NCBI RefSeq assembly: GCF_905475395.1
Contig: NC_058337.1
Coordinates: 109,672,368 to 109,736,367, forward strand
Direction of reading: 5' to 3'
Length of the DNA stretch: 64,000 nt
From: Chrysoperla carnea
Lineage: Eukaryota > Arthropoda > Insecta > Neuroptera > Chrysopidae
In this document: positions 36,101-47,440 of the stretch, piece by piece
Position numbering within the stretch: the stretch's first letter is position 1
Layout: each line of letters starts with the position of its first letter
Notes under the pieces: generated by a model
What the model saw: only the letters and a program-made list of their open reading frames with translations
Databases searched by the model: none
What the model was told of the DNA's origin: nothing
Program-made: the position numbers and the translations under genes

Positions 36101-38260
36101 AATATTTATGTTCACGATAAAGCGGCTTAGATTTAGCAATGACTAAGTGAAGTAAATGTCTGCGGTCCATAAATATACTATGTTGATTAACACATTTGTA
36201 TAGCAATTAATTGATAGCTGATTTGTGCTTAGTACACCCATAGAAAGTAATATTTTTATAACAAGAAACTATACAGTTGTTAATAGTATAAAATAATGAG
36301 TGCTGGACCAAAAGATAGTAGTTTCTGAGCGAGGCTTTTTTAAAGATGCAGTCCAGTTTTAATGCAATGCTTTTATTTTGGCGCTTAGAATCCTTGAAAA
36401 ACTCATTTCATTACACTACGAGTCAGTGTTTGGTGTAGGTTTCGAGCTAGCGGCGAATTTTATTCGAAAAAAAAATTTTGTGTTTTTATTGTAGTTTGTA
36501 AAAGAAACATCTTTTCACCTAACTTATTTATAGAATATTATTTTAGGACAACGTTCTCAAGGAATAATGGAATTGAGGTTTGAAGAAATTCCATAAATTG
36601 AAAAATGTCATCCATATCAGAATTTCGACTCATTTTTCGGGCTAAATTTCGCTGTATTATAACAAATTAACTTCTTAAATAAAATAATTTTATAATTTAT
36701 AACACTGGTAAATAAAGTATGCTTCATAGTATTCTCCAATTAAAAAAATGGTCTAAGAGCTAGTGGCCAGAAAACTTTTACCACTTTTTAATAAAAGCAA
36801 CATTTTACTATCTTTTATATGCCGGAAAAGAGAAACAGGGTCACATTTTACGTATGCTGGGTTAATTTTGAATGAGTCACATCAAAAAAACGTAAAATTG
36901 CGAGTTATATTTATTTCTAATGTTGCTGGATGCTCAAAGTAATGAATGCCTGTAAGAGAAAAGTTGGAGACTTTCAATGTTTCAATAACATACATTGTAT
37001 AATTCTGTTCCTAGAGATGGAGATGATCTTAGGTACATTAGGAACAGTTCATATCCCATAAATAAATTAAAGACTTAATTCACACATAAATTTTTGATTC
37101 TTTTATTACAACGTGGAACTTGGTCAAAGTGTTACCTTTACAACGTTTCTTATTCCGTAGGTACCGCCGAGCAGGAAAATAGGCTTTATTGAAATATCAT
37201 ATAACTGCCGACCATTGGCTCTTAGACTAAAATTAATTGTTTAAATCAGAGATAATTTAATAAATTAATGTTTGAATAAAATGTTTTTATTCAATAAATA
37301 AATGATTTAAATAGATTTTTATTTTAGAATGAATAAACACAAAATTATGAAACAAATTACCAAAATTTAATAATATGGAAATTAAATGCATTTTAAATCG
37401 TTTTTACATGAAACCCAGATAGGCAGTGATTGCTGATAATTAATTTAATTTGTTTTAAATAAATTTACTAAAAACAAAAACCATTCTGAATTTATTTTAT
37501 AAAATCAAATGTAATAATAATATTGCATGATAAATTAATTAGCCTCATGTAATTATGAGTATTGTTTTTCAATTTAAATATTAAATTTTCCTCTATTAAC
37601 CCACCAGCACTCCCGTTATGAGCATTTTCCTCACGCTACAATTAAAACATAAATGACTTTTATTTTTTAATTGTCATATGTGGTTGAACATTTTCTATCT
37701 TTATATAATTTTATTTATTTTTGAATTATGATAATTTTTGATTTTTTCAATCTTTCTACCGTTTTTAAAAATACATTTTCTTCAAGTCCTGTGAGAAATT
37801 GTGAAAATTTTTCTCATAATGTGAGTAAAGGCCAAGCAAAAAAATTATAATGTCGGCACTTTTGTAGTCTGTTCGTGTACTTTCGTTAGTTGAATTTAAG
37901 TCGCCATCGTCGTAATTCCGTTTAACCCGCCAGAACTCCCGTACGAAATAATCCATAAAAAAGAATGGGATGTTTTTTGACATGCTCTTTTGTTGACTTT
38001 TGTAATTGAAGGTTTTTTCATACATCCATTTTAATTAGTTTTGGCTTGAAGTTCATGCGTACGTCTTTATTTGTATGTATCAAACCCGAGTCGATTTATG
38101 TGTTTCGAATAACTAAAAACCATTAAACCTAAAAACTTCGAAATTTTGGATTGAGAGCAATTGTACATTTTCAATATCTAGCATAACTTTATATCCTCGA
38201 CCATTACTGTAAATTTTAATTCTCAATATGTATACAACGTTTTTTTTAATATAAAACAAG
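33198..38260. other. Gene-free AT-rich stretch
   Basis: Only the TTAA-linked motif pair at 37596-37945 stands out. 34610-34720 (ACCGAACTTGACCTTTCAAA) has the look of a repeat fragment, without a second copy in the window. Confidence 0.5.
37596..37945 (+). repeat. Two TTAA-linked copies of CCCRCCAGMACTCCCGT
   Basis: TTAA followed by CCCACCAGCACTCCCGTTA (37596-37618) and TTAA followed by CCCGCCAGAACTCCCGTACG (37922-37945), in the same direction and 326 bp apart. TTAA followed by CCC is the junction form of piggyBac-type elements. No inverted partner or transposase was found nearby. Confidence 0.45.
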
Positions 38261-38760
38261 AGAAAACAGACAATTGAATGAGTTAATTGTTGAAATACCA
38301 TGTATAGACAATGTTGATTACTCTGTCACATTACACATACATACATGCCACACATATATAACTGATAAACCCATTCAATACATACTATACAATTTGCGCA
38401 TGATTTGCGCTCTCACGGGTAAACAGATAATGTTTACGAAAAAAATGTTTCAAACAAAAGTATTTTATTTTTGTATAAGAAACATTTTTTACGTTTAAAC
38501 TTTTGTTCTATCTCTAACGGTTTACAAGAGGGATACTACGGACCCAAGACCCCACTGACCTATGTTGTTCATTTGAGTAATCGTGAAGACAGACGGACAG
38601 ACGACAGACGACACACAAACAACCGAAAATGGACTAATTAGGTGATTATATAAACACCTATACCAAAATTTTGTTCATAGCATCAATATTTTTAAGTGTT
38701 ACCAACTTGGTACTAAACTTAGTTTACTTTGGTATATTTCATATACATGGTATAAAAATC
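38261..38760 (-). repeat. ATACCATGTATA-bounded repeat, reverse copy with internal deletion
   Basis: Bounded by ATACCATGTATA (38295-38306) and TATACATGGTAT (38742-38753). It aligns with most of the copy at 28541-29150 in reverse but is 113 bp shorter. Much of the loss is in the middle, between the block reading GACCCAAGACC and the GACAGACGGACAG tract. Any open frame across it is a by-product of the repeat. Confidence 0.75.
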
Positions 38761-39740
38761 GTTTCATTAATAAAAGTAGAGAATATTTGATAAAATTGCC
38801 GCTAATCAATAATAACACCCTCTTCTTTCGTCGATTGTGATAATTTTCACATAGAAAAAACGAAAATAACAAGAAATAAAGATTGTAATTAATCTTCCTC
38901 TATTCTATACGTATAACTGCTGTAGGTATAAAAACATCTGAAATTGACTTTCGAATAATGTTCTGCTAAATAGAAGAATTATAAGAATAAGATTTATAAC
39001 TCTATTGTAAACCGTATTGTTATCGAATAACAAGTATTCTTGTAAATAGTCGTAACAACACACACATAACCTTTTTAACAAATTACTATCTCAAGGTTTT
39101 AGATAATTTTTTTCATATAAAAATTAACTTTAGAATAAACTCTTTCTTATTATCAAAAACGTCGTAATATTATTTAGTTAAGACTTCGAAAAATGTTTCA
39201 ATGAATGTTTCGAAAGTCGAATGTAATCACTAGATGAGTTCATTGAAAGCTTATGAAATGGTTTTAGGGATGATCATAGTGAATATTTATTTTAAAATTT
39301 AAGCATTTCCAAATCTAGTATTACAATTTTCTACAGCTACTTATTTTTAGCTAAGGACCTGACATGCGTTCCAGTGTTAAAATCATTGGCAACTGTTGAT
39401 TGTTAAATTGATAGTTGGTGGTGGCTTGGCATTTGTTGCATATTCGGCTGCTAGAAGGAGCTAAATTAAAAACGCTTATCTGACCTCAGTTGGAAACAGG
39501 GTATTATCGGGTATCAACTGAATTTATAACCACGAGGCCCACCAAAAATTTTATTTTAACCGCTTTCAATAGCTTTTTGCTTCAATAATGTTTTTTAACC
39601 ACCAAATCGGGTTCGAAACTATAATTTTTGTCGTACCGCTTGGTTATAATTTCATTTGGTATTCGATAACACCTAGCCCAAAATCTCGAAGTATTTTGAA
39701 ACACCAGATTTCCCAATCAAGTATAGAAGAAACTAAAGTA

Positions 39741-39999
39741 AAGTAGAGCCTCGATAAAAAGAAAGTGATATTGTTTGTTTGTGTATACATTTAATATGAT
39801 TCATTGTTATCATTCTTAAAAACAAATAGAATCAAAATAACACTTGTTTAATGCTGTGTACTGTCTCGCTTAAATATATACATTTCAATCCTGTTTTGCA
39901 ATGTTTTATTTTATTTATAATGAATTAATTCTTACATACAATCTCAGTAATCGAAACACCCCAGGTTTTTATTTAGTCTGGATTACCGGGACTGTACTG
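39741..39999. mobile_element. Probable old pogo-like MITE
   Basis: The left end (AAGTAGAGCCTCGATAA) and the inverted right end (CAGTACAGTCCCGGTAATCC) are related to each other and to pogo/Tigger ends. Each is flanked by TA (39739-39740 and 40000-40001). The 259-bp interior is AT-rich and noncoding. The ends have diverged considerably, so this is an older insertion than the one at 12946; some chance resemblance cannot be excluded. Confidence 0.45.
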
Positions 40000-40448
40000 T
40001 ATTTCAAATCCTAACCATCCTAATATTTGGATTTTGTTGCAAAGATGCATGTCAGCTCCTTAATCTTCGTAATAAACAGAATTTAAAATTAATATTGTAT
40101 TTTAATATTCGAGGCTACCCTCCGATTTTATTATCATCATATTTGTTTGTTTGTTTGCATATTTGCCACACAAACGATATAATTAATTGCATTATAAAAT
40201 CCTTCCACGTGATGAGATAATACAAATACATACAATCAGTGCACTTGAGCACCTTTAGGGGTATCAAAATAATCATCTCTTTTGTAAATATTTAGTGGTG
40301 AATTGTAAACTATATAATTTGTTTGTATAGAGGGTTAGTTTTGTATGTTGATTCATCATCCATTTTATTTATAGGGAGAATGTTGTACCTTGGATCACAA
40401 TTTAAATTTATATGTTTTTTACAACAATTTCAAAAAAAATATAACCAT

Positions 40449-40576
40449 GGAAATAGTTTCTCGTGCCAGCACCACTATTTCTGTGCATCGTAAACCACCA
40501 AATTAGTATAATTGATTGTCTATGCTTTTGCACTATCAAATGAAAATAGTCTTTCGTGCTAGGACCACTATTCATG
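40449..40576 (+). repeat. Short direct duplication (93-bp spacing)
   Basis: GAAATAGTTTCTCGTGCCAG plus CACCACTATTTCTG (40450-40483) recurs as GAAAATAGTCTTTCGTGCTA plus GGACCACTATTCATG (40542-40576). On the minus strand this makes a repeated NSGxxTxxYFH-like frame, which I regard as incidental. Confidence 0.5.
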
Positions 40577-41747
40577 AGGAGCAATTTCTTCAGTCGATAC
40601 TTCAATAACTTGTTGTTCATAATTGAACGTTTTTGGATTATTACTACTAAATAGGACTAAAAAAAAAACAATCTCGCTCATTTGACGATTTGATGAGTGT
40701 ACGTCAAGATATGTCCCAAAAGCTTTCTAAAATAACTTCTCTGATTCAATCGTGAAATGATTTCAATTTCCGTTATTTTTCGGTTACAAAAATACCCTAT
40801 GGAACTTGTAAGTTTTATCATATTCTAAGGTCAACAATTTTTTTTGTAAATTTCTTGATATTTCAAGAAAGCTCGGCTATGCCTCGGGCGACAATGAACA
40901 TAAAATGTGAGACATTCTTTACTTTCTGTTCCTAGTTGTGTTATATACTATTACTTCGATTTGAATGAATAAGAAAAAACAATATTTTATCCAAAAATAG
41001 AAAAATTAGTTTGGACATTTGGATGAAAATTTTTGTAATACTGTTAAAACCCTATAAGAGAGGCAGAACAATTTCTTCAACTAATATCTCAAAAACTTAT
41101 TTTTCAGTTGCAAAATCAACCAAACTTGAGTGTCTTTCAACTTGTACGGATATTTGGAACTCAATTGACGTTTATAGCAGAGTTTTTCTAGATATCTCCA
41201 TTATGACTCCGAAATAAAAGCTTTTTGTACATATTTTACTCTTAATTAATATCCTGAATCCACCTATACCCAAGATCCACTCTTGTCAAGGTACAGCAGT
41301 TCACCTTATACTCTATTGAAGCAAGGAGGTTACAGCAGCTTAAAATGACTATAATACACTTGTTGTTGTATTATTGATGTAGTATTTTTATTATGTATGC
41401 ATCAGTTGATTTGTTCATGTTATATGTCAGTAACAGTAATTATTCATTGAGTTTTAGGTACCATTATTATCCATACACAATAGTAAATAGCTTTGTTCAA
41501 AAGATTTTTGTATATAATTAAGGTATGTCTTTAATATACGAAGTATATACACACAGACTCATATAGTTTTTAATATTATTTAAAATTAGGTTTTACCCTC
41601 TAAATCACAAGGCAATCATTAAAGGGGAGACTTTTTATTTTTAATCAAAATGAAAAAACAATCATATGCAAATTAAAAACACTTTTAATTTTTCCAAATC
41701 ATTTTGTACTTTTTTAAGTATTTGTTCAAAGGTAGCACAAGACTGCC

Positions 41748-42350
41748 ATACGTCCTTAAATGAGCTGGCGGAACAAATGAATGTAAACCTGGTATGGGTA
41801 TCGGAACACATGGACATTCAAGGTAATTGCGAAGACATTCAATAAATACCCGGGAGTTCCATTTGCGAACTGCAAGTTCCTCCTAAAAGAGGATATTTTA
41901 AATAAAGCCAATCTTAGATGGAGGGAGGAATGTACTTGTGGTACTACAAGTCTGAGTACAATCTCAGGCGTTCCGAAGATCTTATATTACTTCCAAGGGC
42001 GTCTGTTCGCAAGGTTGTTACGGCTATTACAGGACACTGGTTGGGCGGCAGGCATGCTAAACGCCTGGGCCTGGCAGTGTATCACGACTACTGCAGGAGC
42101 TGTCACAGTGGAGAGGAGGAGGAGACAATGTTTCATCTTCTCTGTCACTGCCCAGCTCTTGTTATGAGGAGATGGACTTACTTGAGCCAGCTTCTCTTTG
42201 ACGACCTCTCCGACCTAGAGTCCGTCGGCGTCAAAGCTCTTCTGCTGTTTTTAAACAGCTCCAAATGGTTCATTCTTTTTTCGATATCACAACGGACCCT
42301 ATGGTCTAAGTTTATCCCACCCCAGGACAGCCACTCTAACCTAACCTAAC
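41748..42350 (+). pseudogene. 3' fragment of a non-LTR retrotransposon (RNase H + C-terminal zinc motif)
   Basis: A first piece (41748-41847) reads SLNELAEQMNVNLVWVSEHM and resembles the end of the RNase H domain carried by Jockey/I/R1-type ORF2 proteins; the usual GH is EH here. About 20 residues are then missing and the frame changes. PFANCKFLLKEDILNKANLR follows from about 41860. After one more frame change, a frame of 143 codons (41918-42349) holds VVTAITGHW, a CRSC...HLLCHC zinc-binding motif and PALVMRRW. Its stop codon falls inside a CTAACCTAACCTAAC tail at 42336-42350. The rest of ORF2 and all of ORF1 are absent, so this is a 5'-truncated, degenerate copy. Confidence 0.8.
42336..42350 (+). 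repeat. Telomere-like (CCTAA)n tail of the LINE fragment
   Basis: CTAACCTAACCTAAC is three units of the complement of the insect telomere repeat TTAGG. It sits exactly at the end of the LINE coding frame and contains the stop codon, so it is probably the element's own 3' tail and not an interstitial telomere. Confidence 0.6.
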
Positions 42351-43947
42351 TTTCTGTCCAAAATCAAGCCTTGAGGTTTCTATGGTTTTTATACCAAGTG
42401 TCTTTGCAATTGTCCAAAACTTTTTACAAACATTTTCACTAAGGTTTGTATTAAACCCAATACGAATTGTTTTAAACTAGTGTAGGTATACCTTGCTCAA
42501 ACCACTTATCATATTTCGTTAAAATTATCAAGATGAATAAATATATTACATATTATTTGTAATTAAATTAGACTGGGGGTGAATAAAATTTTTTATCGAA
42601 AATTTATTAAATTTTTTAATGAATAAATTGTTAATTATGTTGTAATAAATAAAACATGAACATATTATAATAGCGTCATGTTAAATTTTCAATAGAATAA
42701 TTATGAATAAATTAATTAATAAAGTATGCAATGAATGTATTGATGGCTTATATTAAACAAAATAACTGACATGCTTATACCAAGCGATTCTTTAATTCCA
42801 AGAATTTTAGTAAAAGTTTTACTAAAATTTATAAACTTTGATCCGAAAAAATTACTTCATTCTTGCCACAAAGTGTCTGATTTTTAACACGGTCGATATC
42901 TTCTTTAAAAATCGTTTTGACAGCCTCTTAGCTAGGCTATCGCTATCACACTCATAAACTTTGTACAAATCGATTTGTTCATGCAAATAAATAACCGACT
43001 GATATCTCTAAATACCACGGAAGAACTAAATTTTTAAAGCAATGGATATTTGAAATTTTCATGTGACGGTCAAAAAGTCTTTAAAATATGTGTAATTGGG
43101 CGTTTGAGTAGGCTCTCTTTTTGAATTTTTTCTCGGTGGATGGAGGTTAACATGTCGATTTTTATCCATATCTCAAAAACTATTCGCCCAGTCATCAAAT
43201 GCACCCGATTTTTGTACTTTTTGGGTCAAAATTACCGTGTATACTGAGTTTTATCGAAATTGGAGATAACAAAAATTTCTCGATTTTTTGCAATTTTAAG
43301 GGGTACAGCTATTTCAAGCATTCTCTTAAAAATTGTGTCCTTTAATGTCTAAAGATTTACCGGAAACCAAGGTTATTGATTTTATCATTCAATGTTTAAA
43401 CATAGACGAGTCAGTATTTTTGATTGGACCAGGCTTGACCCCTTGCTCAATATTGTTCACCCATGCTATGGATAGTTAATTAATTTACTCTTATTACTTC
43501 TGTACTGATAAAATTTCTAGTAAATACTATTCCGTGAAGCCTTTCAAATATTGGTATTACCCACAATATGTTCAATTAGATTTCGAAAGATAATTAATTA
43601 GCAGAATACTTTTCTTTGAAAGTTATATACGATTCAAATATTATATTATTATAGGATATTGAGTTAACCACTAAGTTAATTAATAATAACAATAACGGAT
43701 ATTTTATAATAGAATATAACTTCATCCTAACAATATTATATTAAACATCAACCAAACACAACTATCATTGTTTAAATATTTATTTGTTGTGTTCTGTTTT
43801 GTTGGACGTAATTGTTTAAAACTTTAACAATAATAATGTAATGTTATAAATATTAGTTAGATATGGTATGTTTCTATAAATGTAAATTCTACAAACCCAA
43901 TATCAGGTCCTGATTTTGAGACTGGTATTAAGACCAAATTAAAAAAA
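42351..43947. other. Gene-free stretch
   Basis: AT-rich, with repeat K at 43130-43420 as the only recognisable content. Confidence 0.5.
43130..43420 (+). repeat. Repeat K, copy 2
   Basis: CCGATTTTTGTACTTTTTGG, GTCAAAATTACC, GTTTTATCGAAATTGGAGAT, CTCGATTTTTTGCAATTTTA and GGGGTACAG follow the order of 22190-22490. Noncoding on both strands. Confidence 0.45.
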
Positions 43948-44515
43948 AGTTTTAATAAAAAGAAAACGGACACAGAAGAAAAATTTTTCCAAAACCAATT
44001 AATATGCACTAAAAAGTAAAAAAATAACGGTAATATAATGTAGTTAAAATTATTGTTAATTTTGGATTCGGTGTCAGCCAAGGAAACAACTCTGACAGAA
44101 CACTTTGTTACATTAGCTTGGCTGACACCGACTCCAAAAACAACAATAATTTTAACTACATTATATTATACATATATTTTAGTTTTTTTAGTTTGTGATT
44201 TTTAGTGAATATGAAGTACATTAACTAATTTGTCACTAAAAAATAAATCATCGAAATCGGTTGGCGTGATATTGAGTTATTCGTCCTCTTGTCGTGCATA
44301 CTTAATGCAAATTTAAGACTTTTATGGTTTTTTCTTGAATGCTGTTGTCCAAACTGGGTCAAAATGAAATGAGACCACACGGGAAGCACCAGCTTTCAAA
44401 TAGATAAAGAATCAACAAAATCGGTTCACCCAGTTGAAAGTTCTGAGATAACACACATAACAAAAAAAAAACTGTCGAACTGATAACCTCCTCCATTTTT
44501 GTTTTAACATCAATT
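43948..44515 (+). mobile_element. Foldback element with one-sided tail, copy 2
   Basis: Same family as 8612-9276 and in the same tail orientation. The inner stem CGGTGTCAGCCAAG (from 44069) pairs with CTTGGCTGACACCG (from 44117) around a 34-nt loop at 44083-44116. The outer part of the right arm is lost after the ACTACATTATATTA block. The tail (about 44200-44515) contains the family's ATCGAAATCGGTTGGCGTGA segment and ends near CCTCCTCCATTTTTGTTT. The loop is inverted compared with copy 1. Confidence 0.75.
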
Positions 44516-45360
44516 GTTAATGTCAATTAAAAAAAAAACAAAAAAACAAATTCTCACCAACTCCTATAATTTTTTAAACTTTTTTTTCTTCAATCTATTT
44601 CGCCCTTAAATATTAAAAAATCCTGAAGTCTTTATTCAAACTTTTGGTCGACATAACCAGTCGTTGTGTTTGTGTTCCAGTCATTTTGGCTGCCTCAATT
44701 GCACAAATGGTAAATGCGGCGAAATGGTAAATATTAGAGAAGCCTTACAATAAAAGCAAAATTATTAGAGAAAATCTTCGTCTGCCAAGTCATATTTCCT
44801 ACACAATAATCAATTCATTTTACAGTGACACACATAAATAAGACAGGATACAACGCAACGACTAGAAATATATTTGAAATCATACTTGTAATGTAAATTT
44901 AAAAATATATCCGAATATTTGATTATATTTGACATAGAAAATTCTCCATTAGAATAAATTTTCAAACTGAACGTATTAATAGATAATCAAATTTCCGAAA
45001 CATGAAAGTAAAATGTATATAATTATTAATATCTGGACCGGAACATGACTATATTATACTTTAGTAAAGACGCGCCTGAATTCTATGTTATATAAAATTA
45101 TAGCTATTTATATATATTTTGGACCGACGGATAACAACCGTACTTGTCTTATGAAATAGTATCTGCCACAAAGCATTTAATAATTATAAAAATAATGATT
45201 GACACGAATTTCTTACTTCAACCATTTATTGGTAACTAATAAAAGATCGAAATCCTTATATTAGAATAATAATCCAATAACAAACCATTTTTGTTCGATA
45301 CATGTTTCTGTCGAATTTATTTACGGATTTAAGGAAAAATTTATCAAACAAACTTTGCTT
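44516..45360. other. Spacer between two foldback copies
   Basis: About 850 bp of noncoding sequence. A poly-A-rich stretch near 44530 follows copy 2. No open frame or target duplication linking the two copies was seen. Confidence 0.5.
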
Positions 45361-45970
45361 GTTAACTGACTTCAAACAAAAAAGGAGGAGGTTCTCAACT
45401 TGATTGTATTTTTTTATGTTTGTTACTTCAGAACTTTCGACTGGGAGAATCGATTTTGATAATTGTTTTTCTATTTGAAAACTGGTCTCATTTCAATTTG
45501 GTCCAGTTCTGACGATTGCATCCATGCAAATGTGGCTTTCTGAAAACCACATAAGTCCTTAAATCCGCATAAAGTATATGCGTGACAAATGGACGAATAA
45601 TTCAATATCACGCCAACCGATTACAATGATTCATTTTTAGTGACAAATTAGTTATTGTACTTCAGATTCACTAAAAAAAAAAAAAAAACAAAAAACTGAC
45701 TTAAAGAAAAACTATTCCAAAACAAATTAATATACACTAAAAAGTAAAAAAATAATGATAATATAATGTTACAATTATTGCTACTTTTGGAGTTGGTGTC
45801 AGCCCAAGTTATGTAGTTCTGTCACAGTTGTTTTTTTGGATGACACCGACTGGAAAAATGACAAGAATTGTAACTACATTATATTATCGTTACTTTTTGA
45901 CTTGTTAGTGCATATTTATTTTTTTGAAATAGTTTTTCTTTTGAAATCGGTTTTTTTTTTGTTAAAAGTT
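45361..45970 (-). mobile_element. Foldback element with one-sided tail, copy 3 (reverse)
   Basis: The tail is on the left here, starting AACTGACTTCAAACAAAAAA GGAGGAGG near 45364 and running to about 45675. The hairpin follows at 45680-45970. The inner stem is TTGGTGTCAGCCCAAG (45793-45808) with a partly decayed partner ending ATGACACCGAC near 45850. It lies head to head with copy 2, about 850 bp away. Both arms lack the extra block of copy 1. Confidence 0.75.
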
Positions 45971-46822
45971 TTTTTTACTTTATTAAGAAATTCATTCTAG
46001 CTGGTGGAGAACTGGGGCCTAAAATAGACTTGCGATAAAAGGTTTAAAATGGGTTTCAGAAGGCGTTGAATTAATGGATGAACATTAAGAAATCACAGTA
46101 ACTTAGAACAATACTACTCAAATATATGCATGAACTGTCCTATAAAAAATTTGTTTTATGCTATAGTCATTCATAGACCCATGTTTTTATGACTGCGATA
46201 TTGTTCGTTGTATGACAATTTACAGTGTAGCTAGCTAGTTATCCGGTCATATAGCATACAACATTTTCCATAGTATGATTATATTAACTATATAATAGTA
46301 CCTATATAACAGTATTTTGTTAAGTGAAATATGCGGTTAACAAAGCTATTTCTACAGAGACTGATGATAATAATGTTGATAGCCAATGTTGACCACTATT
46401 CTAAACAATATACATTATACACAATGTATTCCCTCTTAAATTTCAATTTTATTTCTGATATCTTTGACAGAAGAAAGCGAAACTGATTATGTATACCCAT
46501 ATACAGAACACATTTGTCAGCTACATGGACTGCAAAAAAATTGCAGTTGAACAAAGGTCATAAAGAGACCTATAATTTCAAATTTACTAGCCTGTTATTG
46601 GTTGTAATGTCTTATCTAATTACCTCCGTTGGGTAGCTCTCAATGATGAATTAAAGAAACCATGTTGGGAAGAGGAAAATAAGTTCCATCCTATTTTACG
46701 CCAGTAATCTAGCTTTCTCAATTCGACAAAACAATTTTGTTTTATGGTCGAAATATAGTAGTAGGGAAGAACTACCTTCAGCTTATGTATTTAGAAGACC
46801 GATCCATTCAGTTTATCTATGA
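45971..46822. other. Gene-free stretch
   Basis: No exon or recurrent repeat recognised between the third foldback copy and the hAT-like MITE. Confidence 0.5.
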
Positions 46823-46830
46823 TTTGGTGT

Positions 46831-47432
46831 CAGGGCCGGATTTAAATTTCTGCCGCCCTGGGGCACTTTAGAAAATGCCGCCCTATGACTGAAATTTTAT
46901 TTTAATAGTTTTGATATCTTATTTTTAAAAAATTAGAATAACTAATTAATTGCAGAAAATTTATTATGTATTACATATTATTATTACTGTTCTTTTAAAT
47001 TATAATTAATTAGTATTATTTGATAATTCTCCAATTTTAGGAAAATTCATTGATCATTTAAAGTTTCTGTTATCAAAAAGACATACATAATTTGAAAATA
47101 TTTTTAATTCTTCAAAAAAACTATATTTCTGAAATTTATCAATTCCAGAAAATAAAAATATCAAATTTTATTTTTGCAAACCTTTATGGAAATAAATTAA
47201 TTAAACTATTTTAATAGTTTTCACTTAAATTTCCTATATTATAATAAACAAAATTTTGATTTGATACATAATGCATAAATTATATTTCTTGAAAAATAAA
47301 ATGTTTATTTAAAAGAATTAGTTTATTATATATTGTATAGAAATATTTTCTCACATTCCAAATTTTGCCGCCCTAGAAAATTTGCCGCCCTGGGCACTAG
47401 CCCCGACTGCCCCTAGTGTAAATCCACCACTG
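46831..47432. mobile_element. hAT-like MITE (602 bp)
   Basis: The left end CAGGGCCGGATTTAAATT and the inverted right end CAGTGGTGGATTTACACT share the CAGNGNYGGATTTA start seen in many insect hAT elements. GCCGCCCTRGGGC-type motifs are repeated just inside both ends. The flanking octamers TTTGGTGT (46823-46830) and TTTGGCTT (47433-47440) match at 6 of 8 positions, fitting an 8-bp target duplication that has decayed. The interior is AT-rich and codes for nothing. Confidence 0.75.
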
Positions 47433-47440
47433 TTTGGCTT

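Larger units (their letters stand above)
38761..41747. other. Gene-free stretch with small duplications
   Basis: Holds the pogo-like end pair at 39741 and the duplication at 40449. 40870-40900 (AAGCTCGGCTATGCCTCGGG) resembles a decayed repeat end. No exon supported. Confidence 0.5.

Noticed and set aside
38274..38498. A 74-codon frame near 38.3 kb
   Set aside because: It lies entirely inside the reverse copy of the ATACCATGTATA repeat.
42336..42350. Interstitial telomere array
   Set aside because: Only three units, fused to a LINE 3' end; better explained as the element tail.
43857..44081. A 74-codon minus-strand frame
   Set aside because: It runs through the left arm of foldback copy 2.
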